DNA from: Variovorax paradoxus
GTDB taxonomy: Bacteria; Pseudomonadota; Gammaproteobacteria; Burkholderiales; Burkholderiaceae_C
DNA: 64,000 nt
NCBI RefSeq assembly: GCF_029919115.1
Contig: NZ_CP123990.1
Coordinates: forward strand, 5,544,501-5,608,500
Reading direction: 5' to 3'
The position numbers were made by a program, and so were the translations under genes. The notes under the pieces are model-generated. The model had not been told where the DNA came from. It did not search any database and saw nothing but the letters and a program-made list of their open reading frames with translations. This document shows, piece after piece, positions 38,731-47,203 of this stretch; the stretch's first letter is position 1, and every line of letters begins with the position of its first letter.

Positions 38731-39546
38731 CTAGAACGCAGCCAGGCGGTGGTGCAGCAGGTCGGTCACCAGCATCGAGCCCGGCGCGTGGGTAATGGCA
38801 AACGGCAGCTTGGCGGCAGCCAATGCGGCCTGGGGCGTCACGCCGCAAGCCCAGAACACGGGGAGCTCGTCGGCCATGACCTCGACCGCGTCGCCGTAGT
38901 CGGGATCGGCAATCGCCCGGACACCGATCAGCGCCGGATCGCCGATGTGCACCGGCGCACCGTGCACCGCCGGAAAGCGCGAGGTGATCTGCACCGCGCG
39001 AATGGCATCGGCCGCGCGCAGCGGGCGCATCGACACCACCATCGGTCCATGGAACGGGCCCGCCGGCGCAGTGGCGACCGACGTGCGGTACATCGCCACG
39101 TTGCGGCCCTGCTCCACATGGCGCAGCACAATGCCCTCGGCCATCAGCGCATGCTCGAAAGTGAACGAGCAGCCGATGATGAAGCTCACCATGTCGTCGC
39201 TCCACAGGGCACGCACGTCGGTGGGTTCGTCGACCAGCACGCCGTCCCGCCACACGCGGTAGCGCGGCAGGTCGGTACGGATGTCGATGTCCTCGCCGAG
39301 CGCGGGCAACGCCGGGTCGCCGGCTTCGGACACGCCGAGCAGCGGGCACGGCTTCGGGTTGACCTGGCAAAAACGCAGGAAGTCGGCGGCATGCGCTTTC
39401 GGCAGGATCACGAGGTTGCCCTGCACATGGGCACTGGCCAGCCCGCTGGTGTGGGCGGCCAGCGTGCCGCTGCGGCAGGCCTGGCGCACAGCCAGCGCGC
39501 TGCTCGCAGCGCCGGGTTGTTCTACGAAGGATTGGCGGTTCGACAT
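38731..39546 (-). CDS. DUF1445 putative hydro-lyase, D-glutamate-cyclase-like
   Basis: A 271-residue soluble protein of the DUF1445 'putative hydro-lyase' family. Typical stretches are '[44 protein letters not shown]', '[14 protein letters not shown]' and '[30 protein letters not shown]'. The family's eukaryotic relative is D-glutamate cyclase, which makes 5-oxo-D-proline from D-glutamate. Here it is encoded with a 5-oxoprolinase, which fits that chemistry. It follows the LysR gene by 91 bases on the same strand. The reaction is inferred, not shown. Confidence 0.85.
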   Translation of the reverse strand: MSNRQSFVEQPGAASSALAVRQACRSGTLAAHTSGLASAHVQGNLVILPKAHAADFLRFCQVNPKPCPLLGVSEAGDPALPALGEDIDIRTDLPRYRVWRDGVLVDEPTDVRALWSDDMVSFIIGCSFTFEHALMAEGIVLRHVEQGRNVAMYRTSVATAPAGPFHGPMVVSMRPLRAADAIRAVQITSRFPAVHGAPVHIGDPALIGVRAIADPDYGDAVEVMADELPVFWACGVTPQAALAAAKLPFAITHAPGSMLVTDLLHHRLAAF

Positions 39547-39637
39547 TTGGCGTTTTCGATGCCCGATGCATCGCTGTGGTGTGATTCGACGGATTGTGGG
39601 AATCCGCGCTCACGAACGCCAACGCAAAGTTTCCCGC

Positions 39638-40543
39638 TCAGCTCATCGATTTTTTCGATGACCCTTGGCGGTGCGAGGCATGCACCACCGCGGAGCCGAG
39701 CGCGGCCTCGGGCAGCGGAGAAGAGGGGTCGTCCCGGTAGCTCGCGTAGATGGGCAGCGGCTCCAGCGTGTCGTCGCACGGCAGCACGCGCAGCGGCAGT
39801 CGCCGCGCCAGCGGCTCGACCACCGCGCGCGGCAGCGTGGCCACACCAAAGCCGGCCTCCACCAGCTGCGCCATCGCCGAGATCGACGAGATTGCGTGCA
39901 CCCGCGGCGGCGGACTGCCGGCTTCGCGGAACAGTTCGAGCAGCGCCACGTGCGGCTGCGAGCCGCGCTGAAAGGTCAAGAGGTCGAGCGAGAGCAGGTC
40001 CGGCAGGCGGTAGCGCCGCTTCAGGTGCAGCTCGCGGTGCCCGACGAAGCACATGGGCATGGGCGGCACGGCGCGGGTGCGCACGCCGTCGCCGGCGGCG
40101 GGCAGTGCGGCAAACACCAGGTCCTGCTTGCCGCGCTGAAGCTGGTCAACCAGCACCGGCGTGGTTTCGACGGTGAGTTCCAGTTCGAAGTCCGGATGCG
40201 TCGCCTGCATGTGCTTGAGCCAGCCGGTGAGCCAGCTGTGCACCACCGACTCGATGGCGCCCACGCGCAGCACGGCCTCGCGCACGGCGCCCGAGCCCAT
40301 CTCGGCCTTGATGTGCATCTGCATTTCAAGCAGCTTCTGCGCGAAGGCATGAAAGCGCTGCCCCGCCACCGTGAGGCGGAACTGCTTGTCGCGCCGGTCG
40401 AGCAGCAGAACGCCAAGCTCACGCTCGAGTGCCGCAATGCGGCTGGAAAGCGCCGATTGCGTAAGGTGCAGCTTCTCGGCCGCACGTGTGACGCTCTTGA
40501 GCGCCACGGCCCAGTGAAAGGCTTCAACGAATCGCAGGTTCAT
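39638..40543 (-). CDS. LysR-type regulator of the 5-oxoproline locus
   Basis: A 301-residue LysR protein with a winged helix-turn-helix at about 3-62 ('FHWAVALKSVTRAAEKLHLTQSALSSRIAALERELGVLLLDRRDKQFRLT') and a standard effector domain. It is the first gene on the minus strand before DUF1445, the MFS transporter and 5-oxoprolinase. It is also divergent from the D-erythronate dehydrogenase gene, 102 bases away. It could control either side. The short run of same-strand genes makes the 5-oxoproline locus the first guess. Confidence 0.87.
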   Translation of the reverse strand: MNLRFVEAFHWAVALKSVTRAAEKLHLTQSALSSRIAALERELGVLLLDRRDKQFRLTVAGQRFHAFAQKLLEMQMHIKAEMGSGAVREAVLRVGAIESVVHSWLTGWLKHMQATHPDFELELTVETTPVLVDQLQRGKQDLVFAALPAAGDGVRTRAVPPMPMCFVGHRELHLKRRYRLPDLLSLDLLTFQRGSQPHVALLELFREAGSPPPRVHAISSISAMAQLVEAGFGVATLPRAVVEPLARRLPLRVLPCDDTLEPLPIYASYRDDPSSPLPEAALGSAVVHASHRQGSSKKSMS

Positions 40544-40645
40544 CGTTTTCCGGTCGGCCGGTTCCTTGATTGCGCGAGCCGCGAGTGTCGCCTGAGCGAG
40601 GCGTTCCGCTGCGATATGCTCGTTGCGAAAGGAGACAAGACAACC

Positions 40646-41662
40646 ATGCAGATCGTCATTACCGGCGGTACCGGCTTCGTTGGCGCACGCCTTGCCCGCA
40701 CGCTGCTGAAGCAGGGCCGGCTATCGCTTGCGGGTGCCCCGGTGCGCGACATTTCGCGCATCACCCTGGTCGACCGCGTCGCACCGCCACCCGACCTTGC
40801 GGCCGACCCGCGCATCGTGGCCGCCCTTGGCGACCTGAACGAGCAACTGGCTTCACCCGACGCGGCGCTCTGGCGAGAAGCCGACGCCATCTTTCACCTG
40901 GCCGCCGCGGTCAGCGGCGAATGCGAGGCCGATTTCGACCTGGGCATGCGCAGCAACTTCGCCGCCACGCACGCCCTGCTCGACAAGGCGCGCGCTGTGG
41001 GCACTCGCCCTCTGGTGGTGTTTGCCAGCTCGCTCGCGGTGTTCGGCGATTCGCCCGAACAACCGCTGCCGCCGGTGATCGAAGACCACACGCTGCCTAC
41101 GCCGCAGACCAGCTACGGCGTCCAGAAATTCATCGGCGAGCAGCTGGTGGCCGACTACACGCGCAAGGGCTTCATCCGCGGGCGCAGCGTGCGCCTGATG
41201 ACGGTGAGTGTGCGCCCCGGCAAGCCCAACGGCGCAGCGTCGGGTTTTTTCAGCGGCATGATCCGCGAGCCGCTCGCGGGCATTCGCGCCGCCTGCCCGG
41301 TGCCCGACGAAACACCCGTGGCCATCGCATCGCCCGCCCGCACGGTCGAAGGCATCATCCGTGCTGCCGAGGCAAGCGATTCCGATTGGGGTCCGCGCAC
41401 GGCGCTGAACCTGCCCTCGCTTTCCACCACGGTGGGCGAAATGGCCGCCGCGCTCGAACGCGTGGCCGGCAAGGCGGCCACCGCCCTGCTCGACCGCACG
41501 CCCGACCCGGCCATCCAGCGCATCGTGAAAACCTGGCCCGGACGCATCGAAACCGCCCGCGCCAAAGGGCTGGGACTTTCGGCGGATGCAGACTTCGAAG
41601 TAGTTATTCGTGATTACGTCCGTGAAAATCCCGACGCGGTGAAGCTCCCTGTTACGGCATAG
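40646..41662 (+). CDS. denD: NAD-dependent D-erythronate dehydrogenase-like SDR
   Basis: A 338-residue extended-SDR protein. It has an N-terminal Rossmann motif GGTGFVGARLA, the active-site 'YGVQK' (Tyr-x3-Lys) and 'FASSLAVFG'. The overall form ('SVRPGKPNGAASGFFSGMIREPLAG') matches D-erythronate dehydrogenase (DenD), which oxidises D-erythronate at C2. AAGGAGA precedes the ATG. A TRAP transporter follows 72 bases later, a typical partner for acid-sugar catabolism. The later pathway genes (isomerase, DUF1537 kinase, decarboxylase) are not in this window. Confidence 0.82.
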   Translation: MQIVITGGTGFVGARLARTLLKQGRLSLAGAPVRDISRITLVDRVAPPPDLAADPRIVAALGDLNEQLASPDAALWREADAIFHLAAAVSGECEADFDLGMRSNFAATHALLDKARAVGTRPLVVFASSLAVFGDSPEQPLPPVIEDHTLPTPQTSYGVQKFIGEQLVADYTRKGFIRGRSVRLMTVSVRPGKPNGAASGFFSGMIREPLAGIRAACPVPDETPVAIASPARTVEGIIRAAEASDSDWGPRTALNLPSLSTTVGEMAAALERVAGKAATALLDRTPDPAIQRIVKTWPGRIETARAKGLGLSADADFEVVIRDYVRENPDAVKLPVTA

Positions 41663-41734
41663 TCGGCGGCTGCCCGCGAAGTTTGCTTTTTCCGCTTTAT
41701 TTCTTCGCGCCTTCTTTTCTCTGGAGACAACACA

Positions 41735-42706
41735 ATGAAATTGACCCGACTGGCCGCCGGCCTGGTTCTGGGCATGGGCATGGCCTGCGCCGCCTTCGCG
41801 CAGACCACCATGAAGATCAGCATTTCGACCGCGCAGAACTCGCACCAGGGTGTTGCGATCGACGTCTTTGCCAAGGAAGTCGAAAAGCGCACCGGCGGCC
41901 GCTACAAGGTCCAGACCTTCTACAACGGCTCATTGGGCGGCGAACGCGAGTCGATCGAAGCGGTGCAGCTCGGTACGCAGGAGCTGGCTTTCTCCTCGAC
42001 CGGGCCGGTGCCCAATTTTGTGCCGGAGACAAAGATCCTCGACGTGCCGTTCCTGTTCCGCGACAAGGCCCATGCGCGCGCCGTGCTCGACGGCCCGATC
42101 GGCCAGGACCTGCTCACCAAATTCGACGCCAAGGGTTTCAAGGCGCTGGCCTGGGCGGAGAACGGCTTCCGCCACATGACCAACAGCAAGCGCGACGTGA
42201 AGGCGCCGGAAGACTTGAAGGGCCTGAAGATGCGCACCATGGAAAACCCGGTGCACATTGCGGCCTACAAGACCTTCGGCATTGTCACCACGCCCATGGC
42301 CTTCCCCGAAGTGTTTACCGCCCTGCAGCAAGGCACGGTCGATGGGCAGGAAAATCCGCTGTCGGTGATCATCTCGGCCAAGTTCGACCAGGTGCAAAAG
42401 CACCTTTCGCTCACCGGCCACGTCTACTCGCCGTGCATTTTCCTGATGAACAAGGCAGCGTTCGACAAGCTCAGCGCGGCCGACAAGCAGGCCTTCCTCG
42501 AGGCTGCCAAAGAAGGCACCAAGGCCAACCGCGCACGCGTGGACGAAGACGATGCCAAGGGCGTGGCCGACCTGCGCGCCAAAGGCATGACGGTGATCGA
42601 CAACATCGACAAGACCAAGTTCGTCACCGCCCTGGGGCCGGTGAATGCACAGTTCGAAAAGGACTTCGGCAAGGCCAACCTCGACAAGATCCGCGAGTTC
42701 AAGTGA
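41735..42706 (+). CDS. dctP: TRAP transporter substrate-binding protein DctP
   Basis: A 323-residue periplasmic receptor with a Sec signal peptide (about 1-22, ending AFAQ). It has the DctP fold, including 'SAQNSHQGVAIDVFAKEVEKRTGGRYKVQTFYNGSLGGERESIEAVQLG' and 'MAFPEVFTALQQGTVDGQENP'. The latter carries residues that bind the carboxylate in this family. It probably captures an acid sugar such as erythronate, given denD upstream. A stem-loop terminator lies right after it and before dctQ. Confidence 0.92.
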   Translation: MKLTRLAAGLVLGMGMACAAFAQTTMKISISTAQNSHQGVAIDVFAKEVEKRTGGRYKVQTFYNGSLGGERESIEAVQLGTQELAFSSTGPVPNFVPETKILDVPFLFRDKAHARAVLDGPIGQDLLTKFDAKGFKALAWAENGFRHMTNSKRDVKAPEDLKGLKMRTMENPVHIAAYKTFGIVTTPMAFPEVFTALQQGTVDGQENPLSVIISAKFDQVQKHLSLTGHVYSPCIFLMNKAAFDKLSAADKQAFLEAAKEGTKANRARVDEDDAKGVADLRAKGMTVIDNIDKTKFVTALGPVNAQFEKDFGKANLDKIREFK

Positions 42707-42713
42707 ATTCGAT

Positions 42714-42736
42714 GATGCTATCTCTTCGATAGCATC
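42714..42736 (+). other. Perfect stem-loop after dctP
   Basis: GATGCTATC (42714-42722) and GATAGCATC (42728-42736) form a perfect 9-base stem with the 5-base loop TCTTC, directly following the dctP stop codon. It sits just before a terminator-like hairpin. It could protect the 3-prime end of a dctP-only transcript. There is no T-tract directly after this stem. Confidence 0.6.
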
Positions 42737-42739
42737 GGT

Positions 42740-42770
42740 GCCCGCTCAGTTCGATCTGGCGGGCTTTTTT
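42740..42770 (+). terminator. Rho-independent terminator/attenuator between dctP and dctQ
   Basis: A GC-rich stem GCCCGC...GCGGGC (42740-42745 and 42759-42764), extended by a CAG/CTG pairing with one bulged T, is followed by six T (42765-42770). This has the form of an intrinsic terminator inside an otherwise continuous operon. Partial read-through would give more receptor than membrane components, as often required in TRAP systems. Confidence 0.75.
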
Positions 42771-42792
42771 GTTTTCAACATCACGACTGCAG

Positions 42793-43287
42793 ATGAAAGA
42801 AAAATTTCTCGGCATCGAGCGCTGGACGACCGGCTTCTCGATGATCGCCGCCTGCGTGATGCTGGTCATCGCCTCCGGCTTGGGCGTGTTCCAGATCATC
42901 ACGCGCTTCGTGCTCGAGCAGCCCGCCGAATGGAGCGAGATCCTGATCCGCATGAGCCTGATCTGGATGGTGTTCCTTGGCATTCCCATGGCTTTTCGCC
43001 AAGGGGCGATGGTGAGCGTGGACGTGCTCTACCGCTGGAGCCCGCCGCGCGTCAAACGCGTGCTCGACGCCGTGGTGAGTCTTGCGGCACTGGCGCTGAT
43101 GCTGGTCATTCTGTGGTGGGGCTGGGACTACGCCATGCGGGGCCGCGTGCAATCGATGGCCGGGCTCGAAAGCATTTCGATGATGTGGTCGTACCTGGCG
43201 CTGCCGGTCGGTTCCGTTTTTTGCCTGTTCGGCATCGTTGGTAATTTTCTCGATCCCAAGCGGCTCGAACTGGAGACCGCGCAATGA
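42793..43287 (+). CDS. dctQ: TRAP transporter small membrane subunit DctQ
   Basis: A 164-residue protein with four predicted membrane helices (about 15-35, 50-68, 93-112, 133-152). The motif 'EQPAEWSEILIRMSLIWMVFLGIPMAFRQGAMVSVDVL' between helices 1 and 2 is typical of DctQ. It pairs with DctM to form the transport unit for the DctP-delivered substrate. Its last 4 bases overlap the dctM start. The ATG at 42793 is preferred; the frame is open slightly upstream into the terminator. Confidence 0.9.
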   Translation: MKEKFLGIERWTTGFSMIAACVMLVIASGLGVFQIITRFVLEQPAEWSEILIRMSLIWMVFLGIPMAFRQGAMVSVDVLYRWSPPRVKRVLDAVVSLAALALMLVILWWGWDYAMRGRVQSMAGLESISMMWSYLALPVGSVFCLFGIVGNFLDPKRLELETAQ

Positions 43288-44561
43288 CCCCCGTGATGGT
43301 TGCAACGATGGTGCTGTGTTTTGCACTGTCGGTTTCAGTGGCGGTGTCCATCGGGCTCGCATCGATCCTGGGTATCCAGGTGGCCAACGTGAACATGCTC
43401 ATCTCCGTAAAGGAGATGTTCAATTCGATCAACAAGTTTCCGCTGGCGGCCATTCCCTTCTTCATCCTGGCTGGCAACCTGATGGAAACCGGCGGCATCT
43501 CGCGCCGGCTGGTCGAATTTGCCAAGAGCATTGTGGGCGGTGTGCAGGGCGGCCTGCCGATGACCTGCGTGCTCACCTGCATGATCTTCGCGGCGGTGTC
43601 GGGCTCTTCGGTGGCCACCACCTTTGCCATCGGCGCCATCCTGATTCCGGCGCTCATCAAGCACGGCTACCCCACCGCGTACGCGGCGGCGCTTCAGGCC
43701 ACCAGCGCCGAGCTGGGCGTGATCATTCCGCCTTCCATTCCGATGATTCTGTACGGCGTGAGCGCCGAGGTGTCCATCGGCGAGCTGTTCATTGCGGGCT
43801 TCGGCCCCGGCATTCTCATCAGCCTGGCGCTGATGCTGTTCGTCTGGGTGTATTGCAAGTGGAAGGGCTGGGGCAAGAACGACGGCGACGGCCGCATGTC
43901 CTTCGGCAAGGCGACCTGGCAGGCCGGCTGGGCACTGCTGATGCCAGTGATCATCCTGGGCGGCATCTACGGCGGCATCTTTACCCCCACCGAGGCTTCG
44001 GCGGTGGCGGTGTTCTATGCGCTGGTGGTCGGCATGGTGATCTACCGGGAGATCAAGCTCAAGGACCTGTACCTCATCCTGCGCAAGTCGGTGCTGTCGT
44101 CGGCGGTGATCATGTTCATCATCGCCAACGCGGGCCTGTTCGCCTTCCTGATCACGCGCGCGGGCGTGCCCGACGCCATCGGCCATTGGCTGCAGGAGGT
44201 GCTGAAGTCGCCGGCCATGTTCCTTTTGGGCGTGAACGCGGCGCTGTTCATCATCGGCATGTTCATCGAGACCAGTGCGGCCATCATCGTGCTCGCGCCC
44301 ATCCTGGCGCCGGTGGCGGTGCACTTCGGCATCGACCCGGTTCATTTCGGGCTCATCATGGTGGTGAACCTCGCGCTCGGCATGATCACCCCGCCCTTCG
44401 GCGTGAACCTGTTCGCGGCGTGCACGGTAGCGCGCATATCGCTCGACCGGATCGTGAAGTACCTCATTCCCTTCGTGCTGGTGATCCTGGCCTGCCTGAT
44501 GGTGATTACCTACGTGCCGTGGATATCGCTCGCGCTGCGCGACCTGGTGTACGCCAAGTAG
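43284..44561 (+). CDS. dctM: TRAP transporter large permease subunit DctM
   Basis: A 425-residue membrane protein with about 12 helices. It has the DctM-typical 'INKFPLAAIPFFILAGNLMETGGISRRLVEFA', 'GSSVATTFAIGAILIP' and 'LGMITPPFGVNLF' segments. It is the sodium-dependent translocating subunit. The ATG overlaps dctQ (ATGA). The operon ends here with a strong terminator 30 bases downstream. Confidence 0.93.
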   Translation: MTPVMVATMVLCFALSVSVAVSIGLASILGIQVANVNMLISVKEMFNSINKFPLAAIPFFILAGNLMETGGISRRLVEFAKSIVGGVQGGLPMTCVLTCMIFAAVSGSSVATTFAIGAILIPALIKHGYPTAYAAALQATSAELGVIIPPSIPMILYGVSAEVSIGELFIAGFGPGILISLALMLFVWVYCKWKGWGKNDGDGRMSFGKATWQAGWALLMPVIILGGIYGGIFTPTEASAVAVFYALVVGMVIYREIKLKDLYLILRKSVLSSAVIMFIIANAGLFAFLITRAGVPDAIGHWLQEVLKSPAMFLLGVNAALFIIGMFIETSAAIIVLAPILAPVAVHFGIDPVHFGLIMVVNLALGMITPPFGVNLFAACTVARISLDRIVKYLIPFVLVILACLMVITYVPWISLALRDLVYAK

Positions 44562-44590
44562 CAGGCGACGCAAAAACCAGAGAGAAAAAG

Positions 44591-44617
44591 GGCAGCCTTC
44601 GCGGGCTGCCTTTTTTT
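44591..44617 (+). terminator. Rho-independent terminator after dctM
   Basis: GGCAGCC (44591-44597), loop TTCGCG, GGCTGCC (44604-44610), then seven T (44611-44617). A strong intrinsic terminator closing the denD-dctPQM transcription unit. Confidence 0.9.
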
Positions 44618-44709
44618 ATGCGGCAAATGCCCCTGTAAGGCAAACGTTTCACAAAGATGTCACCAGCCGCAACGATGCTGCAGCCTTCGATTCCGAAAGC
44701 TGTGGCGCC

Positions 44710-45273
44710 ATGTTTCCCACCAAGACCGACAAGGCACGCGACGAGCTGCAAGGCGGGCAACGCACGCTCAGCCAGCGCGAGCGCGCGTTGCTGCTGATGG
44801 CCGACGGCCGGCGTTCGCTGACCGACTTCAGCCCACTGTTCGCGAGCCGCGACGAAGCCGAACAGACGCTGCGGGCGCTCATGAACCGCGGGTACCTGCA
44901 CGACGCACAGGCCGCCGAGCCCAAAGCCGCCCCACCCGTTTCGGCGAGCCCGACACACCCGCCGATTCCGGCTCCTGCGGCGGAGCCCATTCGCGTGGCG
45001 ACCTCGACCGACAATTTCGACGGCAAGCGCTCCCTCGCCACCACACGCATGTTCCTGTTCGACATCTGCGAGCGCATGTTCGTGCGGCGCGACCCCAAGT
45101 TCGCGGTGCAGATACGCGATGCGCTGCGCGAAGCCCGCGACCGCGACGCCATGCTGACGATTGCCGCGCTGATGCTCAACGAAGTCGAGAAAACCGCAGG
45201 CGCCGAGCGGGCCGAATCGCTGCGCGAGCGTATCGAAAGGTTGCTGCCGCCCGCTTCGGAAACCGTGCACTGA
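44710..45273 (+). CDS. Uncharacterised 187-aa protein
   Basis: I do not recognise the family. The N-terminal part (about 17-72) resembles a small winged-helix-like region: 'TLSQRERALLLMADGRRSLTDFSPLF', then 'AEQTLRALMNRGYL'. It is followed by a Pro/Ala-rich linker (about 72-100) and a helical domain (about 105-180). There is no signal peptide or membrane segment. The first part may sense or bind DNA. It ends about 30 bases before the glycine riboswitch, with no obvious link to glycine metabolism. Confidence 0.75.
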   Translation: MFPTKTDKARDELQGGQRTLSQRERALLLMADGRRSLTDFSPLFASRDEAEQTLRALMNRGYLHDAQAAEPKAAPPVSASPTHPPIPAPAAEPIRVATSTDNFDGKRSLATTRMFLFDICERMFVRRDPKFAVQIRDALREARDRDAMLTIAALMLNEVEKTAGAERAESLRERIERLLPPASETVH

Positions 45274-45302
45274 GGCCTTCCGCGATCCACTACACTTCGA
45301 AG

Positions 45303-45382
45303 GGTCAGGAGAGAGCTTCGCCACGCGAGGCCGCCGAAGGCGCAGGGGTTCCCCGAACGCTCAGGCAAAAGGACTGACAAGG
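45303..45382 (+). promoter_or_regulatory. Glycine riboswitch, aptamer 1
   Basis: First of two tandem glycine aptamers. Conserved landmarks are GGAGAGAGC at the 5-prime side, CCGCCGAAGG in the middle, and the 3-prime CGAACGCTCAGGCAAAAGGACTGACA. It senses glycine cooperatively with the second aptamer to allow gcv expression. Confidence 0.92.
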
Positions 45383-45407
45383 CGCTGGCGCATGCCGGCG
45401 TTTCCTT

Positions 45408-45512
45408 GCTGGAGAGAGGCCCCTGCATCTTGCCGATGCGGCGGCCCACCGAAGGAGCAAACCCCGATCGTGGGGCGAATCTCTCAGGTAAAGCGGACAG
45501 CAGGGGTGGCCC
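45408..45512 (+). promoter_or_regulatory. Glycine riboswitch, aptamer 2
   Basis: Second aptamer: CTGGAGAGAGGCCCC at the start, CACCGAAGGAGCAAACCCC centrally, and CGAATCTCTCAGGTAAAGCGGACAGCAGGGG at the 3-prime side. A perfect stem-loop CCATGGC-TCGC... GCCATGG (45511-45528) immediately follows, 17 bases before the gcvT ribosome site (TTTGGAG, near 45543-45549). It may be part of the expression platform, but I cannot determine the switch mechanism. There is no T-tract, so translational control is more likely than termination. Confidence 0.92.
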
Positions 45513-45555
45513 ATGGCTCGCGCCATGGAATTCGACTGCCCCTTTGGAGTGCCCC

Positions 45556-46731
45556 GTGGCCGCTTCCGCTTCATCATCCGACGCCCCATTGCTCAAGACG
45601 CCCCTGCACGACCTGCATGTGGAACTGGGCGCCCGCATGGTGCCTTTTGCCGGCTATTCCATGCCGGTGCAGTACCCCGCCGGCCTGATGGCCGAGCACA
45701 AGCACACGCGCGACGCGGCCGGCCTGTTCGACATTTCCCACATGGGCCAGCTGCGCCTGGTGGGGCCAGACGCCGCTGCCGCATTCGAAACCCTGATGCC
45801 GGTCGACGTAATCGACCTCGCCCCCGGCAAGCAGCGCTATGGGCTGCTGCTGAACGACGAAGGCGGCATCCTCGACGACCTGATGTTCTTCAACGAGGGG
45901 CACGGCTCGATCTTCGTGATCGTGAACGGCGCCTGCAAGGTGGCCGACCTCGCGCATATCCAGCAGAAGATCGGCGCACGCTGCGACGTGCAGCCTATGC
46001 CCGACCATGCACTGCTCGCGCTGCAAGGCCCGCAGGCCGCCACGGTGCTGGCCCGCTTGTCGCCCGGCATCGAGCGCTTTGTGTTCATGACCGGCGGCGC
46101 GGTGAAGATCGGCGGCATTCCGGCCTTTGCCACGCGCAGCGGCTACACGGGCGAAGACGGCTTCGAGATTTCGGTCGCCGGCAAGGATGCCGACGCCCTC
46201 GCCCGCCTGCTGCTGGCGCAGCCCGAGGTCAAGCCCATCGGCCTGGGCGCGCGCAATTCGCTACGGCTCGAAGCCGGGCTCTGCCTGTACGGCAACGACA
46301 TCGAGACCACCACCACGCCCGTCGAGGCCTCGCTCAACTGGGCGATCCAGAAGGTGCGCCGCACGGGCGGCGCGCGCGAAGGCGGCTTTCCGGGTGCGGC
46401 CAAGGTGCTGGCGCAACTGGCCGCCGCTACGGCCGGCGCCGCGGGCCGCACCGACCACGACACCCTGAAGCGCAAGCGCGTCGGCCTTGTGGCGCTGGAA
46501 CGCGTTCCGGTACGCGACGGCACGCTCCTGCAATCTTTCGAAGGCCGGGACATCGGCATTGTGACCAGCGGCCTGCTCGGCCCGACGGCCGATCGCCCGG
46601 TTGCCATGGGCTACGTGGCCACCGCGTTTTCAGAGCCTGGCACGCGCGTGCAGGCCATCGTGCGCGGCAAGCCGGTGCCGATGGAAGTCTCGACCCTGCC
46701 CTTTGTGCCGGCCCGCTATTACCGCGGCTAG
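45556..46731 (+). CDS. gcvT: Glycine cleavage system aminomethyltransferase (T protein)
   Basis: About 391 residues from the GTG at 45556, chosen because TTTGGAG precedes it at proper distance and because the longer frame runs into the riboswitch. The family start 'LLKTPLHDLHVELGARMVPFAGYSMPVQYPAGLMAEHKHTRDAAGLFDISHMGQ' is conserved, as are 'TGYTGEDGFEISV' and 'GLGARNSLRLEAGLCLYGNDI'. It transfers the methylene group from the H protein to tetrahydrofolate and releases ammonia. First gene of gcvT-gcvH-gcvP under the riboswitch. Confidence 0.95.
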   Translation: MAASASSSDAPLLKTPLHDLHVELGARMVPFAGYSMPVQYPAGLMAEHKHTRDAAGLFDISHMGQLRLVGPDAAAAFETLMPVDVIDLAPGKQRYGLLLNDEGGILDDLMFFNEGHGSIFVIVNGACKVADLAHIQQKIGARCDVQPMPDHALLALQGPQAATVLARLSPGIERFVFMTGGAVKIGGIPAFATRSGYTGEDGFEISVAGKDADALARLLLAQPEVKPIGLGARNSLRLEAGLCLYGNDIETTTTPVEASLNWAIQKVRRTGGAREGGFPGAAKVLAQLAAATAGAAGRTDHDTLKRKRVGLVALERVPVRDGTLLQSFEGRDIGIVTSGLLGPTADRPVAMGYVATAFSEPGTRVQAIVRGKPVPMEVSTLPFVPARYYRG

Positions 46732-46781
46732 GCTCTGCGCTGCCTGAATCAGATCATTTTTTCCACGAGGAGTTTTTCACC

Positions 46782-47153
46782 ATGAGCATCAAGTACACCA
46801 AGGACCACGAATGGGTCTCGGCCGAAGGCGACGCTGCTACAGTCGGCATTACCGTTCACGCACAGGATGCGCTGGGCGACGTGGTCTTTGTCGATCTGCC
46901 CGAAGTGGGCAAGACCTTTGCGCAAGGTGAAGTGGCCGGTGTCGTCGAATCGGTCAAGGCCGCGGCCGATGTGTTCATGCCCGTGTCGGGCGAGATCACC
47001 GAAGTGAACGAAGCGCTCCGCGCCGATCCCTCGCTCGCCAACACCGACCCGCTGGCCGCTGGCTGGTTCTTCAAGGTCAAGCTCAGCGAACCGTCGCAAC
47101 TCGACGCGCTGCTCGACGCCGCCAGCTACGACAAGTTCGCCGCCGAATCCTGA
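46782..47153 (+). CDS. gcvH: Glycine cleavage system H protein
   Basis: A 123-residue lipoyl carrier protein with lipoylated Lys59 in '[12 protein letters not shown]'. The fold and length are typical. It shuttles the methylamine moiety between the P and T proteins. CGAGGAG precedes the ATG. It lies 50 bases after gcvT and 50 before gcvP. Confidence 0.97.
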   Translation: MSIKYTKDHEWVSAEGDAATVGITVHAQDALGDVVFVDLPEVGKTFAQGEVAGVVESVKAAADVFMPVSGEITEVNEALRADPSLANTDPLAAGWFFKVKLSEPSQLDALLDAASYDKFAAES

Positions 47154-47203
47154 TCCGCCGGGTTCTTCAGCCGCCCTTCCTCATTCCCCGAGCCTTTACC
47201 GCC

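Noticed and set aside
45513-47153. An open frame joining the riboswitch, gcvT region and gcvH
   Set aside because: Only its last 123 codons match a real protein (gcvH). The rest is a frame shadow of gcvT, so a fusion is not supported.
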